A DNA stretch of 64,000 nt, taken from JAHEJB01 sp041748175. Lineage in GTDB: Bacteria > Bacteroidota > Rhodothermia > Rhodothermales > Rubricoccaceae. The first letter of the stretch is position 1; each line of letters begins with the position of its first letter. The notes under the pieces are model-generated. The model was given only the letters and a program-made list of their open reading frames with translations, searched no databases and was not told where the DNA came from. The stretch is taken from contig JBGTDU010000161.1 of assembly GCA_041748175.1 (NCBI GenBank), positions 1-64,000 on the forward strand. Direction: 5' to 3'. The translations under genes and the position numbers were made by a program. Below, piece by piece: positions 1 through 8,171 of the stretch.

Positions 1-1080
1 GTCGCGGCGAGCCCGTGCGCGCTCGCCATCGCCACGCCGAGCGCCGTCCTCTCGGGTGTCGCGCGGGCGGGCCGTGGCGGTGTTTTGGTGAAAGGCGGCG
101 GGCCGCTGGAAAACCTTGGCTCGCTGAAAGCCATCGCGTTCGATAAAACGGGTACGCTCACCGAGGGCAAGCCTCACGTAACCGACGTGATTCCGATGGA
201 TGGCGTATCGGAGGCCGAACTACTGACGACCGCCGTCGCCATTGAGAGACTCACGGGCCATCCTCTCGCCAAGGCCATCGTCCGCTACGGAGAGACGCAG
301 GACCTGAAGAGGCTCGAGGCGCACGATCTCCAGAGCATCACCGGGCGCGGCATCCGTGCCGAGCTCAACGGCGAAACCGTCTTCATCGGGAAGGACGACC
401 TCTTTGCCGAAGTCCCAGGTCCGCCTCTCCCCGACGCCGTCCGGCAGACCGTCGAGCGCCTGGAGATGGAGGGCCGGACGACGATGATCGTCCGTCTCGG
501 AAACCGCTATCTCGGTGTGCTCGGGTTGATGGACACGCCGCGTGAGGCGGCGAAAGCGACCATCGCCCGGCTTCGCGCCATCGGAATCGAGCGGATGGTG
601 ATGATCTCCGGCGACAACCAGCGCGTGGCCGACGCCGTCGCCCTCGCCGTCGGCCTCGACGAAGCGCATGGCGACCTCATGCCCGACGACAAGGTAGAAG
701 CCATCCGGCAGATGAGCCGTGAGGCGAAAGTGGCTATGGTGGGCGACGGCGTCAACGACGCTCCAGCCATGGCGAACGCGACGGTTGGCATCGCGATGGG
801 CGCAGCCGGGAGCGATGTAGCCCTCGAAACGGCCGATGTGGCCCTCATGGCCGACGACCTCGGGAAGCTGCCTTTCGCCGTTGGCCTCAGCCGCCAAACG
901 CGCCGAATCATTCGTCAAAATTTGTGGATGAGTCTGGGCATGGTCGTCTTTCTCGTACCGGCGACCATCCTCGGTCTCGGGATCGGCCCGGCGGTGGCGC
1001 TCCACGAGGGGAGCACACTCGTGGTTGTCTTCAACGCCCTGCGTCTCCTCGCTTACCGCGAGCCCTTCGGCGTCTCGTAA
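1..1080 (+). CDS. P1B-4-type heavy-metal translocating ATPase, C-terminal part (5' truncated by window edge)
   Basis: Transition-metal export pump of the inner membrane; only the last 359 residues are in the window, open from base 1. The metal-site motif in the membrane reads SPC (residues 4-6), followed by the usual ALAIATPS stretch. The phosphorylated Asp is in DKTGT near residue 48, the P1B His-Pro motif in TGHPLAK near residue 80, and the hinge motif GDGVNDAP near residue 248. The last membrane helix carries HEGST. SPC instead of CPC together with HEG(G/S)T is the signature of class P1B-4 (Co/Fe/Zn-type exporters), so copper or classic Zn/Cd/Pb specificity is less likely. The exact metal cannot be read from the sequence. 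Ends in a simple stop; a hypE relic follows on the other strand. Confidence 0.93.
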   Translation, partial: VAASPCALAIATPSAVLSGVARAGRGGVLVKGGGPLENLGSLKAIAFDKTGTLTEGKPHVTDVIPMDGVSEAELLTTAVAIERLTGHPLAKAIVRYGETQDLKRLEAHDLQSITGRGIRAELNGETVFIGKDDLFAEVPGPPLPDAVRQTVERLEMEGRTTMIVRLGNRYLGVLGLMDTPREAAKATIARLRAIGIERMVMISGDNQRVADAVALAVGLDEAHGDLMPDDKVEAIRQMSREAKVAMVGDGVNDAPAMANATVGIAMGAAGSDVALETADVALMADDLGKLPFAVGLSRQTRRIIRQNLWMSLGMVVFLVPATILGLGIGPAVALHEGSTLVVVFNALRLLAYREPFGVS

Positions 1081-1178
1081 ACGAGGGATGGCGAATGCAG
1101 AGCGCCGGTGGCGTTCATGGGATTCAAGGCCGCATCGGATGCGGCCCTCCCTCGTCCCATCCCTCAGGCTCTCCACTA

Positions 1179-1484
1179 CTACGGTTTGCAGATCCTGGGT
1201 AGGGGATCGCCGACGAGCATGTCCACCATGCACGTTCCGCCGTAGCTGCTGCGCGAGAGCACCCCACCTACAGGCTTCTCGCGGATCTCCCCGATGACGA
1301 CGGCTTCCTCGCCACCCGGCACGGCGTGCAGCGCAGTTAAGGCTGCCTCCGCTGCTTCCGGCGCGACGACAGCGAGGAACTGGCCCTCGTTCGCGATGTG
1401 GAGCGGGTCGAGCCCCAGAATCTCACGGGCACCACGCACCTCGGGCCGCAGCGGGATCGCTGACGACATCCGGGATATCAACAA
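1179..1484 (-). pseudogene. hypE: hypE relic: C-terminal ~100 residues only
   Basis: The frame encodes the end of the hydrogenase maturation protein HypE. It has the PEVRGAREILGLDPLHIANEG segment in substance, the following VVAPEAAEAAL region, and the family's characteristic tail GGTCMVDMLVGDPLPRIC. Intact HypE is about 330-350 residues, so about two thirds is missing upstream, and no other hyp or hydrogenase gene is seen. HypE dehydrates carbamoylated cysteine to make the cyanide ligand of NiFe centres, and its catalytic C-terminal Cys is the last Cys of this tail. Without the ATP-binding half the fragment cannot work. The open frame starts at a TTG with no convincing ribosome site. I read it as a deletion remnant. 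The family call is firm and the pseudogene status likely. Confidence 0.8.
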
Positions 1485-1639
1485 CCAGATCGCGAGCTAG
1501 CTCGCAAGCCTCGATCCGGTCATGTCCACGGTTTGAACGTCTCCGGTCCTCCTGTTCAAAATTGCGCTGTTGTTGAACATGATCCCACATCAGCGTTGCA
1601 CGAAACCTCGCCTGAGGCCCTTTCGCGGCGATTACGGGC

Positions 1640-1745
1640 GAACGTGTCGATGGGGCGGCTGCTTCATCGACACGTTTCCCTGCTATGTCGATCCGATGTA
1701 CATGTCCATCAAACGTGTCGATTGCGGCCCCGCTTCATCGACAGG
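1640..1745. promoter_or_regulatory. Operator-like array, copy 1 (five TGTCGAT/ATCGACA sites)
   Basis: Five exact 7-mers lie at 1645 (TGTCGAT), 1666 (ATCGACA), 1686 (TGTCGAT), 1716 (TGTCGAT) and 1737 (ATCGACA). Their spacings of 21, 20, 30 and 21 bp are close to whole helix turns. A degenerate TGTCCAT sits at 1703. The block is repeated 246 bp downstream with every site at the same offset. It lies upstream of a Fic gene with a C-terminal winged-helix-like region, so autoregulatory operators are the natural reading (inference). Confidence 0.6.
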
Positions 1746-1885
1746 TTGACGAACATCTCGTGGCATAATGTTCATTCACGCAGCCCCAGGGCCTGTCACC
1801 ATGCTTTTCGCAGATCTTGCATCGGTCACCCTGCGTGGTTGAATCGCCAAGCGACCAAGGGAGACCGTGGCAACCCACTTTTAGC

Positions 1886-1991
1886 ATATATGTCGATCAA
1901 GCGGTAGTTTCATCGACACGTTTCCCGGATATGTCGATCCGGTGTACATGTCCATCAAACGTGTCGATTGCAGACCTGCCGCATCGACATG
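1886..1991. promoter_or_regulatory. Operator-like array, copy 2, overlapping the fic start codon
   Basis: Second copy of the five-site block, with sites at 1891, 1912, 1932, 1962 and 1983, each exactly 246 bp after its partner in copy 1; the degenerate TGTCCAT is at 1949. The middle of the block is nearly identical in both copies. The last site (1983-1989) touches the proposed ATG of the fic gene at 1989, so a protein bound here would cover the translation start. Confidence 0.6.
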
Positions 1992-3131
1992 TTCGCATTA
2001 TCCCCACTTCCTGTGCCCACCTACAGCGACCAGCCCTACAACGCACTGCCGGATCTACCTCCGGCCGCCGAGGTCGAGACCGTTCCCGTGCTGAAAGAGG
2101 CCATTCGTGCGCGGAGCCTGCTGAGCGAACTGAAGGGCTACTGCCTGACCCTCCCGAACCCCGAGATCCTGCTCAACACCGTCGTGCTACAGGAGAGCAA
2201 GGACAGTTCGGCCATTGAGAACATCGTCGCCACGCAGGATGAGCTCTACCGGGCACTCGCCAGTCAGGAGGACACCCTGGCTACGACCCCCGAGGTCAAG
2301 GAGGTTCTGCGTTACCGCGAGGCGATCTACGCAGGTCAGGCCGAGATGGAAAGAACCGGCGCCATCGCCACCAACGTGATGGTCCGAATCATGCAAACGC
2401 TCAAAGACACCACAGCCGGCATACGGAAAAACCCCGGGACGAAGCTCCTCAACCAGGCTACGGGCGACGTGATGTATTGGCCGCCGGAAGGCGAAAACGT
2501 GCTCCGCGAAAAGCTCAAGGCGTTGGAGGACTTCATCAACAAGGCGGAAACGCCCTACGACCCGCTCGTGATGATGGCGCTCATGCACTATCAGTTTGAA
2601 GCCATCCATCCGTTCGCCGACGGAAACGGACGCACGGGCCGCATCCTCAACGTTCTCTTCCTCCTGAATCAAAACCTCCTCACGCTCCCGGTCCTCTACC
2701 TCAGCGCCTACATCATCCACCAGAAGTCCGACTATTATCGCCTGCTGCGGCGAGTGACAGAGGAGGGTGAGTGGATTCCGTGGGTCCTCTACATGCTGCG
2801 CGCGATCGCGTCCACGTCACGCGCCACGCTCGACAAGATTGAGGGGATGCGCCGCCTTCACGACGAGGCGCTCGAAATTGTTCGTGCAGCCATTCCGCGC
2901 GGCCCCGCGCGCGAGCTAACCGATCTGATCTTCTCGCACCCCTATCTGAAGATCGGCACGCTGGAGGAGTACGACGTGGCGAAGCGCCAGACGGCCTCGC
3001 GCTACCTCCATTCGCTCACCGACGCCGACGGCGGACCCGGGCTTCTGTCGCCCGTCAAATTCGGCCGCGACATCTACTTTATCAACGACCGATTGATGCG
3101 GCTGCTCACTGCGCCGCCACTCACCCCTTGA
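1989..3131 (+). CDS. Fic family protein (class II, N-terminal inhibitory helix)
   Basis: Predicted AMP transferase that would modify a protein side chain using ATP. The Fic core motif HPFADGNGRTGR begins at residue 207, with the catalytic His and the phosphate-binding DGNGR loop intact. The N-terminal region carries the inhibitory-helix motif SSAIEN at residues 73-78, which places it in class II (self-inhibited, Fic_N type). The last ~70 residues look like the winged-helix region common in this family. I chose the ATG at 1989 (380 residues). A TTG at 1968 is in frame but would put the start inside the operator-like block. The duplicated TGTCGAT arrays upstream suggest autoregulation. No antitoxin partner is adjacent, as expected for class II. 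The target is unknown. Confidence 0.9.
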   Translation: MFALSPLPVPTYSDQPYNALPDLPPAAEVETVPVLKEAIRARSLLSELKGYCLTLPNPEILLNTVVLQESKDSSAIENIVATQDELYRALASQEDTLATTPEVKEVLRYREAIYAGQAEMERTGAIATNVMVRIMQTLKDTTAGIRKNPGTKLLNQATGDVMYWPPEGENVLREKLKALEDFINKAETPYDPLVMMALMHYQFEAIHPFADGNGRTGRILNVLFLLNQNLLTLPVLYLSAYIIHQKSDYYRLLRRVTEEGEWIPWVLYMLRAIASTSRATLDKIEGMRRLHDEALEIVRAAIPRGPARELTDLIFSHPYLKIGTLEEYDVAKRQTASRYLHSLTDADGGPGLLSPVKFGRDIYFINDRLMRLLTAPPLTP

Positions 3132-3486
3132 GCGTAGACTCCATCAAGCACGGCCACGCCGACCGGCCGCAAATCCCCTCGCGTGAACGGCAATGGGCGA
3201 CAGATAGCGGTGCGCTTCATCAGACAGTTCGGCGAGGAGAGCACGAAGGTACTGGATGTGGACTGAGGCGATTGGGGGCCACGCCGGTCGGACCCTGCCG
3301 CGGCGGGAAAGTTGGCCTCGGCCGTCCCGGAAACGCGCAGCGGAAGCCAGACACTTTCCCTAGCCAGGGGAGTAATTCGAATCCACAACCTCAAAGGGAT
3401 ACGGCACGCCGCGTCCCTACCCTGGATCGGCGTGAGAACTATCCTCATCTTCTCTCCCAAACCCCCACTCTCCCATGCCCCAGCTC
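3132..3486. other. Gene-poor stretch with a possible C-terminal coding remnant
   Basis: No complete gene is convincing here. On the plus strand, bases 3138-3266 are open for 43 codons without a start and read like real protein (ends FIRQFGEESTKVLDVD, then stop), possibly the tail of a lost gene. I cannot assign a family. The rest holds only overlapping short frames with no conserved motif. Confidence 0.35.
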
Positions 3487-3529
3487 GTGGGCTCTACTGG
3501 ATTCGAACCGCGAATGCGTCAGCATTCGC
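3487..3529 (-). repeat. Copy of the tRNA-Val 3' end behind a hairpin
   Basis: Bases 3487-3509 are identical to 3563-3585 inside tRNA-Val: T-loop, 3' acceptor strand, discriminator and one further base, offset 76 bp. Directly before it on the tRNA strand is a perfect 8-bp hairpin, GCGAATGC-TGAC-GCATTCGC (3510-3529). The same arrangement, hairpin then own tRNA tail, follows tRNA-Gln at 25.9 kb. Confidence 0.85.
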
Positions 3530-3563
3530 TGCGCGGGCAAGCGCGAGGAAGACCATCTGCCAG

Positions 3564-3637
<74 letters not shown>

Positions 3638-3998
3638 GAACTCGGTGGGAGACCGGGGCTGCGAAGATACCGTGCCGCGAAAAACGGTGTCAAGGTGGGG
3701 CATCGTGCTCGCTGTGAACCTTCCGCGCGGTTGGGCTTTGTCGGCGAAATCTCCTTTCGCATTACGTTTTGGAGCCCCGTCGAATTTTGGGCATAGCCCC
3801 GTTCGGTGAGGAAAACCTTTGGACAAGGTATCAGGAAAGTCGAATCGGCTCCTGGCGTGACAATTCCCTCGCTTGAACCAACGCCATCTGATGAAATCCT
3901 GCGGCACCCCGTTAGCCCGTGGGGTGGCATACGCTTTGGAGCCCACCAGGCGCATTCCACCACCTTTCCCGTTCATCCAACGCCGCGATAACCGTCCT
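3638..3998. other. Intergenic stretch, nothing recognised
   Basis: About 360 bp between the 5' side of tRNA-Val and the nitroreductase-like gene. Frames run through it on both strands but none has a recognisable domain. It should contain the tRNA-Val promoter reading leftward. No repeat or hairpin stood out. Confidence 0.4.
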
Positions 3999-4508
3999 AT
4001 GGATCTGCTCCGAACCCATACGGTGCAGCCGATGTCACGCCCGGTTGAGCTCAACCCTCTCGATGCGGCGTTGCGTCGAGCCTTCGAGGCCGTTCGTGAT
4101 ATCGACGTGGATTACGCCATAGATCCGTGGCGCTTCTACAGAATCGAACCCGAGAAGGCGCACGCGATCGCATGGCTGAACGCGCGCATCATAGAGGACG
4201 ATGCAGGAATCGAAGCCGCGCAGGCTGCCTACGATCAGTGGCGGAGCGTGCCCGGCTGGGTGGTCGTTACCTGCATACGGGTGGACGACGCCGAGCAACA
4301 GGCACACCTGATAGAGCGAAGCCTGACTGCCGTTCAACGCGTCTCGCTGTCGCTTTGGAGCGAGTCCATCCGGACAAGCTGGATCACCGAGATGCTCGTT
4401 GACGACCAGCGGTTTTACGATGTTCTCGCCATCGACCCGGAGAGGGAAGCCGCCGTGGGGATCCTGTGGTATGGCCACGCGGAGAAGCCGCGCGACCAGC
4501 CCGGCTAA
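3999..4508 (+). CDS. Nitroreductase-like flavoprotein (YdjA-type, divergent)
   Basis: A 169-residue protein whose first 60 residues resemble small nitroreductases. It opens MDLLRTHTVQP and has the family's W-R-F-Y motif in DPWRFYRIEP at about residues 46-55. The tail SLWSESIRTSWITEMLVDD and the closing GILWYGHAEKP match the pattern in which YdjA-like proteins finish with a GxxWYG-type strand. The family normally reduces nitro- or quinone-type substrates with FMN and NAD(P)H, but the N-terminal Arg/Ser phosphate-binding cluster is poorly kept, so activity is uncertain. I chose the ATG at 3999 because upstream in-frame sequence has no family resemblance. Its stop overlaps the 3' end of the convergent gene by 4 bp. 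Confidence 0.6.
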   Translation: MDLLRTHTVQPMSRPVELNPLDAALRRAFEAVRDIDVDYAIDPWRFYRIEPEKAHAIAWLNARIIEDDAGIEAAQAAYDQWRSVPGWVVVTCIRVDDAEQQAHLIERSLTAVQRVSLSLWSESIRTSWITEMLVDDQRFYDVLAIDPEREAAVGILWYGHAEKPRDQPG

Positions 4509-5224
4509 AACCGAACGCTCAGGTTGATCGTTGGCATTTCGGAGCCGGGTGGCGGAATGCCAAGCGAGAGCGTCGCCTCGGAGCGATTCGTTTTCCGCGC
4601 GGCTCTCAGCGCGCCGATGCCCGAAAGCAGCCGATTGCCCGCGAGCAGAGCAGCGTAAATCGGCCGACGCCGACGTAGCGCCTCGGCATCCTCACGCAAA
4701 CCACGGAACCGCTGAAAGTCTTCTTCCGTCGCCCACGCCCACTGATTCTCCGGAAGCTGCGCCGTTTCGAGTTCATTCCAGGCCCGGTCACGAAGAAGCT
4801 GGTCGATGTATTCTTCTGAAGACTCGAAGCGCGAGAGGTTGAGGAAGAACCCGCGGCCCTTCCCGTCGACCTGTGCGTCCGCATGAACAGCGGCCAGGGT
4901 TTCAAAACCGTTCTCGGCATTTCCGAGGCGGGCTCCGGCGTCGAACAGCGCAATCCAGAGCCCGGCATCGGCGAGGGCGTGCGCGGTGGCTGTCTTTCCC
5001 CAGCCGCCGTCGGCGTAGCGATGCCCGAGGCCGGGGACGAGAAGGCTCAGCCCGAATGCGGCCCCTGCGGAACGGCTGATGGACTCTCGCTGAACGATCG
5101 GTGCCTGGTCTAGCTCATCCCGCTCGAAGAGTTCGGGGCCCAGGCTCTGAACGACCGGAGACTGCGCCGCTACCCCCGTCGCCAATAAGAACAGTGAGGC
5201 GAATAAAAGGATGTGGCGCGGCAT
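4505..5224 (-). CDS. Secreted DUF5683-like protein
   Basis: A 239-residue protein starting with a clear signal peptide (MPRHILLFASLFLLATGVAAQS, cleaved after about residue 20). Residues ~50-90 hold GLSLLVPGLGHRYADGGWGKT, which resembles the PGLGQ-x-Y-x-G-x-x-x-K motif of DUF5683 proteins; this is followed by a weakly hydrophobic helix. The rest is rich in charged residues and ends in a phenylalanine-terminated strand (NLSVRF), typical of outer-membrane or periplasmic proteins in this group. Function is unknown. It is transcribed divergently from the mechanosensitive channel gene, with about 145 bp between the starts that must hold both promoters. I set the start at the ATG preceding the signal peptide; longer in-frame extension is antisense to the channel gene. 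Confidence 0.75.
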   Translation of the reverse strand: MPRHILLFASLFLLATGVAAQSPVVQSLGPELFERDELDQAPIVQRESISRSAGAAFGLSLLVPGLGHRYADGGWGKTATAHALADAGLWIALFDAGARLGNAENGFETLAAVHADAQVDGKGRGFFLNLSRFESSEEYIDQLLRDRAWNELETAQLPENQWAWATEEDFQRFRGLREDAEALRRRRPIYAALLAGNRLLSGIGALRAARKTNRSEATLSLGIPPPGSEMPTINLSVRF

Positions 5225-5369
5225 TGTGTGGCAGGAAGTGCTCACTTCGCAAGGTGCTAACTTGAATCGAGGTCTACAATAACCAGAATGGTTGGCTGAA
5301 ACACCCCCAATGCCAGAGTCCTTCCAGATCCGTGTTGAGCGATGTAGAGGCATACGGCTGCTGCAAATC

Positions 5370-7157
5370 ATGCGATCCGCCTCGTTCTGCCTGGTTTCCC
5401 TCTCCCTTGTGACAGGGTGCGCTCGCGCGCAGGACCTCGCCGGTGCAGACTCGATAGCCATCGACTCTCTCGGCGCTCGTTCGCTCTCCTCCGACACTCT
5501 GCAAACGCCCACCGGAATCCAGCTGGAGCTACCGAACGATTCAACCCGGCGCGCGCTCGACTCGACGGCTGTCGCGGCATTGGAGGATACCTCCCAGGTT
5601 CTCCCAACCGAGCTAAGTGAAGGCACGCCCGTCCTCCTGTTCGGCAGGACACTGTTCAGGATTTTTGGACCGCTCGGAGACCTGTCGGAAGAAAAGCGGG
5701 CCGCGCGAATTACCGAGCGCCTTGAGCAGTTGGCCGACAACCCGAACGCGAACATGGATTCGCTGACGGTGGTGGATGGGCAGGAATTTACGTCGGTTCG
5801 GCTCGGTGAAGTCGTTGTAATGACGGTCACCGATTGGGAGTCGGAAGCACTTCTGCTGCCTCGGCAGCGGGTTGCGCTGGACAATGCTGAACTCATTCGA
5901 GGGGGCATAGCGCGACACCGGGAGCAGAAAACGGCGCGCGGACTCATCAGGAGCGGCATCATCTCGGCGGTGTTGCTCATTGTGCTGATTCTGCTCTTCA
6001 AGAGTCTTGGATGGTTTTACCGCTTTCTTGGCACACGAACGCTGACGGTAAGGAATGCGGTGATCCGGCCTATTGTTTTCCGGGGCAACATCCTCGTCTC
6101 CCGGAGCCAGATAGAGAACGTTACCAACTGGCTGCTCAGGATGGTGCGGATCGCCATCGCTCTCGTCCTGATTTATATGTTTCTGACGACGGTTTTCGGG
6201 CTCTTCCCGTGGACACAGGCCTGGAGTGAACGGCTCCTTTCGTATGCGATCGCGCCCGTCGCCGGTTTCGGCCGGCTGATTGTTAATGGCTTGCCGAATC
6301 TCCTCGCCATTGGCGTCATCGTGATCATCGTCCGCTGGTTGATCAAGACATCCAACTACTTTTTCGCGCGGATCCAGCACGAAGAGTTCCACGTTCCCGG
6401 CTTCTATCCCGAACTGGCGGATCCGACGAGCCGCATTTTCCGGTTCCTTTTTATCGTGCTCGGGTTCATGCTCGTCTACCCGTACACGCCCATCGCGGGC
6501 AGCCAGGTTTTTCAGGGATTGACCGTGTTTTTTGGCATCATGCTGTCGCTGGGCTCTTCCTCGGCCATCTCCAATATCATCGCGGGCGTCGTCCTCACGT
6601 ACACGCGCGCTTTCCGCTTGGGCGACCGCGTAAAAATGGGAGACACGTTCGGCGATGTCGTTGAGAAGACCTTTCTCGTCACGCGGATACGGACGCCAAA
6701 GAACGAGGACGTGGCCGTGCCCAACTCGATGGCCCTGTCGAATCACATTATCAACTACTCCGAGATGTGCCGCGAGGGCGAAGGCGTCATCCTCTACAGC
6801 ACGGTGACCATCGGCTACGATGTCCCATGGCCTCGTGTCCACGAACTGCTGCTCGAGGCTGCTGCGGCGACGGAAGGGTTTAAGGCGGAGCCCCCGCCCT
6901 TCGTCCTGCAAAACTCCCTTGGAGATTTTTCCGTCGCCTACCAGATTAATGCCTACACCGAGGAGGTAAATCGAATGGCCGCGTTGTACTCGAATCTCCA
7001 TGCGAATATCCAGGACGCATTTAACCGCGCCCAGGTTGAGATTCTGTCCCCGATTTACAATGCATACCGTGACGGCAACGCCCTTACGAATCCGGACCGA
7101 CCGGAACTGGGTCCATCCGCCGCCGTCGCCGGTGGCGGTGCGGATGCCGGAGGTTGA
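5370..7157 (+). CDS. MscS-family mechanosensitive ion channel
   Basis: Large MscS-type channel (595 residues from the ATG at 5370). It has a signal peptide and a ~170-residue extracytoplasmic region, then several membrane helices. The pore-lining helix and beta domain contain FFGIMLSLGSSSAISNIIAG followed by RLGDRVKMGDTFGDVVEK and the VAVPNS motif, which is diagnostic for MscS. Such channels release solutes on sudden drops in external osmolarity. In-frame TTG 5292 and ATG 5310 would add residues ahead of the signal sequence and are less likely. The first 20 residues end in VTGC, so a lipoprotein signal is also conceivable. The stop overlaps the start of endonuclease V (TGATG), suggesting translational coupling. 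Confidence 0.93.
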   Translation: MRSASFCLVSLSLVTGCARAQDLAGADSIAIDSLGARSLSSDTLQTPTGIQLELPNDSTRRALDSTAVAALEDTSQVLPTELSEGTPVLLFGRTLFRIFGPLGDLSEEKRAARITERLEQLADNPNANMDSLTVVDGQEFTSVRLGEVVVMTVTDWESEALLLPRQRVALDNAELIRGGIARHREQKTARGLIRSGIISAVLLIVLILLFKSLGWFYRFLGTRTLTVRNAVIRPIVFRGNILVSRSQIENVTNWLLRMVRIAIALVLIYMFLTTVFGLFPWTQAWSERLLSYAIAPVAGFGRLIVNGLPNLLAIGVIVIIVRWLIKTSNYFFARIQHEEFHVPGFYPELADPTSRIFRFLFIVLGFMLVYPYTPIAGSQVFQGLTVFFGIMLSLGSSSAISNIIAGVVLTYTRAFRLGDRVKMGDTFGDVVEKTFLVTRIRTPKNEDVAVPNSMALSNHIINYSEMCREGEGVILYSTVTIGYDVPWPRVHELLLEAAAATEGFKAEPPPFVLQNSLGDFSVAYQINAYTEEVNRMAALYSNLHANIQDAFNRAQVEILSPIYNAYRDGNALTNPDRPELGPSAAVAGGGADAGG

Positions 7158-7828
7158 TGCGTGTTCATCTCCATCACACCCATCGCTGGGACGTGAGCCC
7201 GACCGAGGCCCTCGCCATTCAGCGCCATCTTGCGCCGTTGGTCAGAGAAGAGCCTCTTCCGAAGGAGATCGACGCGGTTGCAGGGCTGGACGTGAGCGTG
7301 CGGGGCGATCGGGTGCGAGCCGCCGTCGTCGTGATTCGGATGAAGGATTGCGAGGTGATTGACCAGGCCATTTGGGAGGGGCCGGTTGCGTTTCCCTACG
7401 TGCCGGGCCTGCTTTCATTTCGCGAGATTCCGGCTATTCTCCCGGTACTGGAAAAGCTCGGGACCATCCCGGATGTGTTCATGCTCGACGCGCAAGGCAT
7501 CGCACATCCGCGCCGGTTTGGGCTTGCGTGCCACGTCGGCGTGTTGTTGGACGTGCCCACACTTGGCGTTGGGAAGACAAAACTTATTGGGACATACGAC
7601 GAGCCTGCTCTGACCAAAGGCTCCGCGACCGATCTCCGCCACAAGGGCGACCTCATCGGCCGCGTCGTGCGAACGCGAGACGACATCAAGCCGGTCTTCG
7701 TTTCGTACGGCCACCGCTGCACGCTCAACGATGCGGTCAGCCTAACGCTGCGCCTGGCGACGAAATACAAACTTCCCGAGCCCACCCGGCTGGCGCATCG
7801 GCTGAGTTATCGGGGAAAGTTGGGCTGA
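7157..7828 (+). CDS. nfi: Endonuclease V (deoxyinosine 3' endonuclease)
   Basis: DNA repair nuclease that cuts near deoxyinosine produced by adenine deamination. The family motifs are in order in 223 residues: metal-binding Asp in AGLDVSV (~residue 45), the PYVPGLLSFREIP motif (~residues 80-92) that carries the wedge and the catalytic Glu, VFMLDAQGIAHPRRFG (~110-125) with the second Asp, and LGVGKTKLIG (~140). Length is normal for bacterial EndoV. The start ATG overlaps the upstream mscS-type gene's stop by one base, so the two form an operon. Confidence 0.95.
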   Translation: MRVHLHHTHRWDVSPTEALAIQRHLAPLVREEPLPKEIDAVAGLDVSVRGDRVRAAVVVIRMKDCEVIDQAIWEGPVAFPYVPGLLSFREIPAILPVLEKLGTIPDVFMLDAQGIAHPRRFGLACHVGVLLDVPTLGVGKTKLIGTYDEPALTKGSATDLRHKGDLIGRVVRTRDDIKPVFVSYGHRCTLNDAVSLTLRLATKYKLPEPTRLAHRLSYRGKLG

Positions 7829-7959
7829 GTGTGTGGATGCGGGGGAGGGACGCGACGGCTTCGCGGGAGCCTCATGCTGCTCGGTCCGTCATGCGTATCG
7901 GTCATCCGTGATTCATCAATCGGGTAAGCGGTGTGCTTACTCTACATTCGGTGACGACA

Positions 7960-8165
7960 GAGTCGCTATGCCTCGATTCATAACACGAGTTCGAAACCTC
8001 AAACCCCCGACCCGAAATCCGAGATTCGATATCCCGGTTACCAAACAGGATATTCGATTCCCGAAACCCAGGATCCACTTCCGGTACGGCAGTCCTCGCG
8101 CGGATCGGGAGATCCGCGATCCCAGGGTTCAGAAAACCGCACTCCGAAATCCGCAATCCTAAACC
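7960..8165. repeat. Intergenic word-repeat region (ATCCGAAATCCG type)
   Basis: Non-coding stretch before the 5'-nucleotidase, built from variations of CCGAAATCCG, GATATCCC and GATTCCCGA. The block at 8101-8130, starting CGGATCGGGAGATC, recurs at 14971-15000 between batB and batA with the same flanking words. The two regions are members of one interspersed intergenic repeat family. Confidence 0.6.
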
Positions 8166-8171
8166 CCCTTC

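Noticed and set aside
4505..6001. 498-residue minus-strand frame extending the DUF5683-like gene upstream
   Set aside because: Everything before the signal peptide at 5224 is antisense to the MscS-type channel gene.
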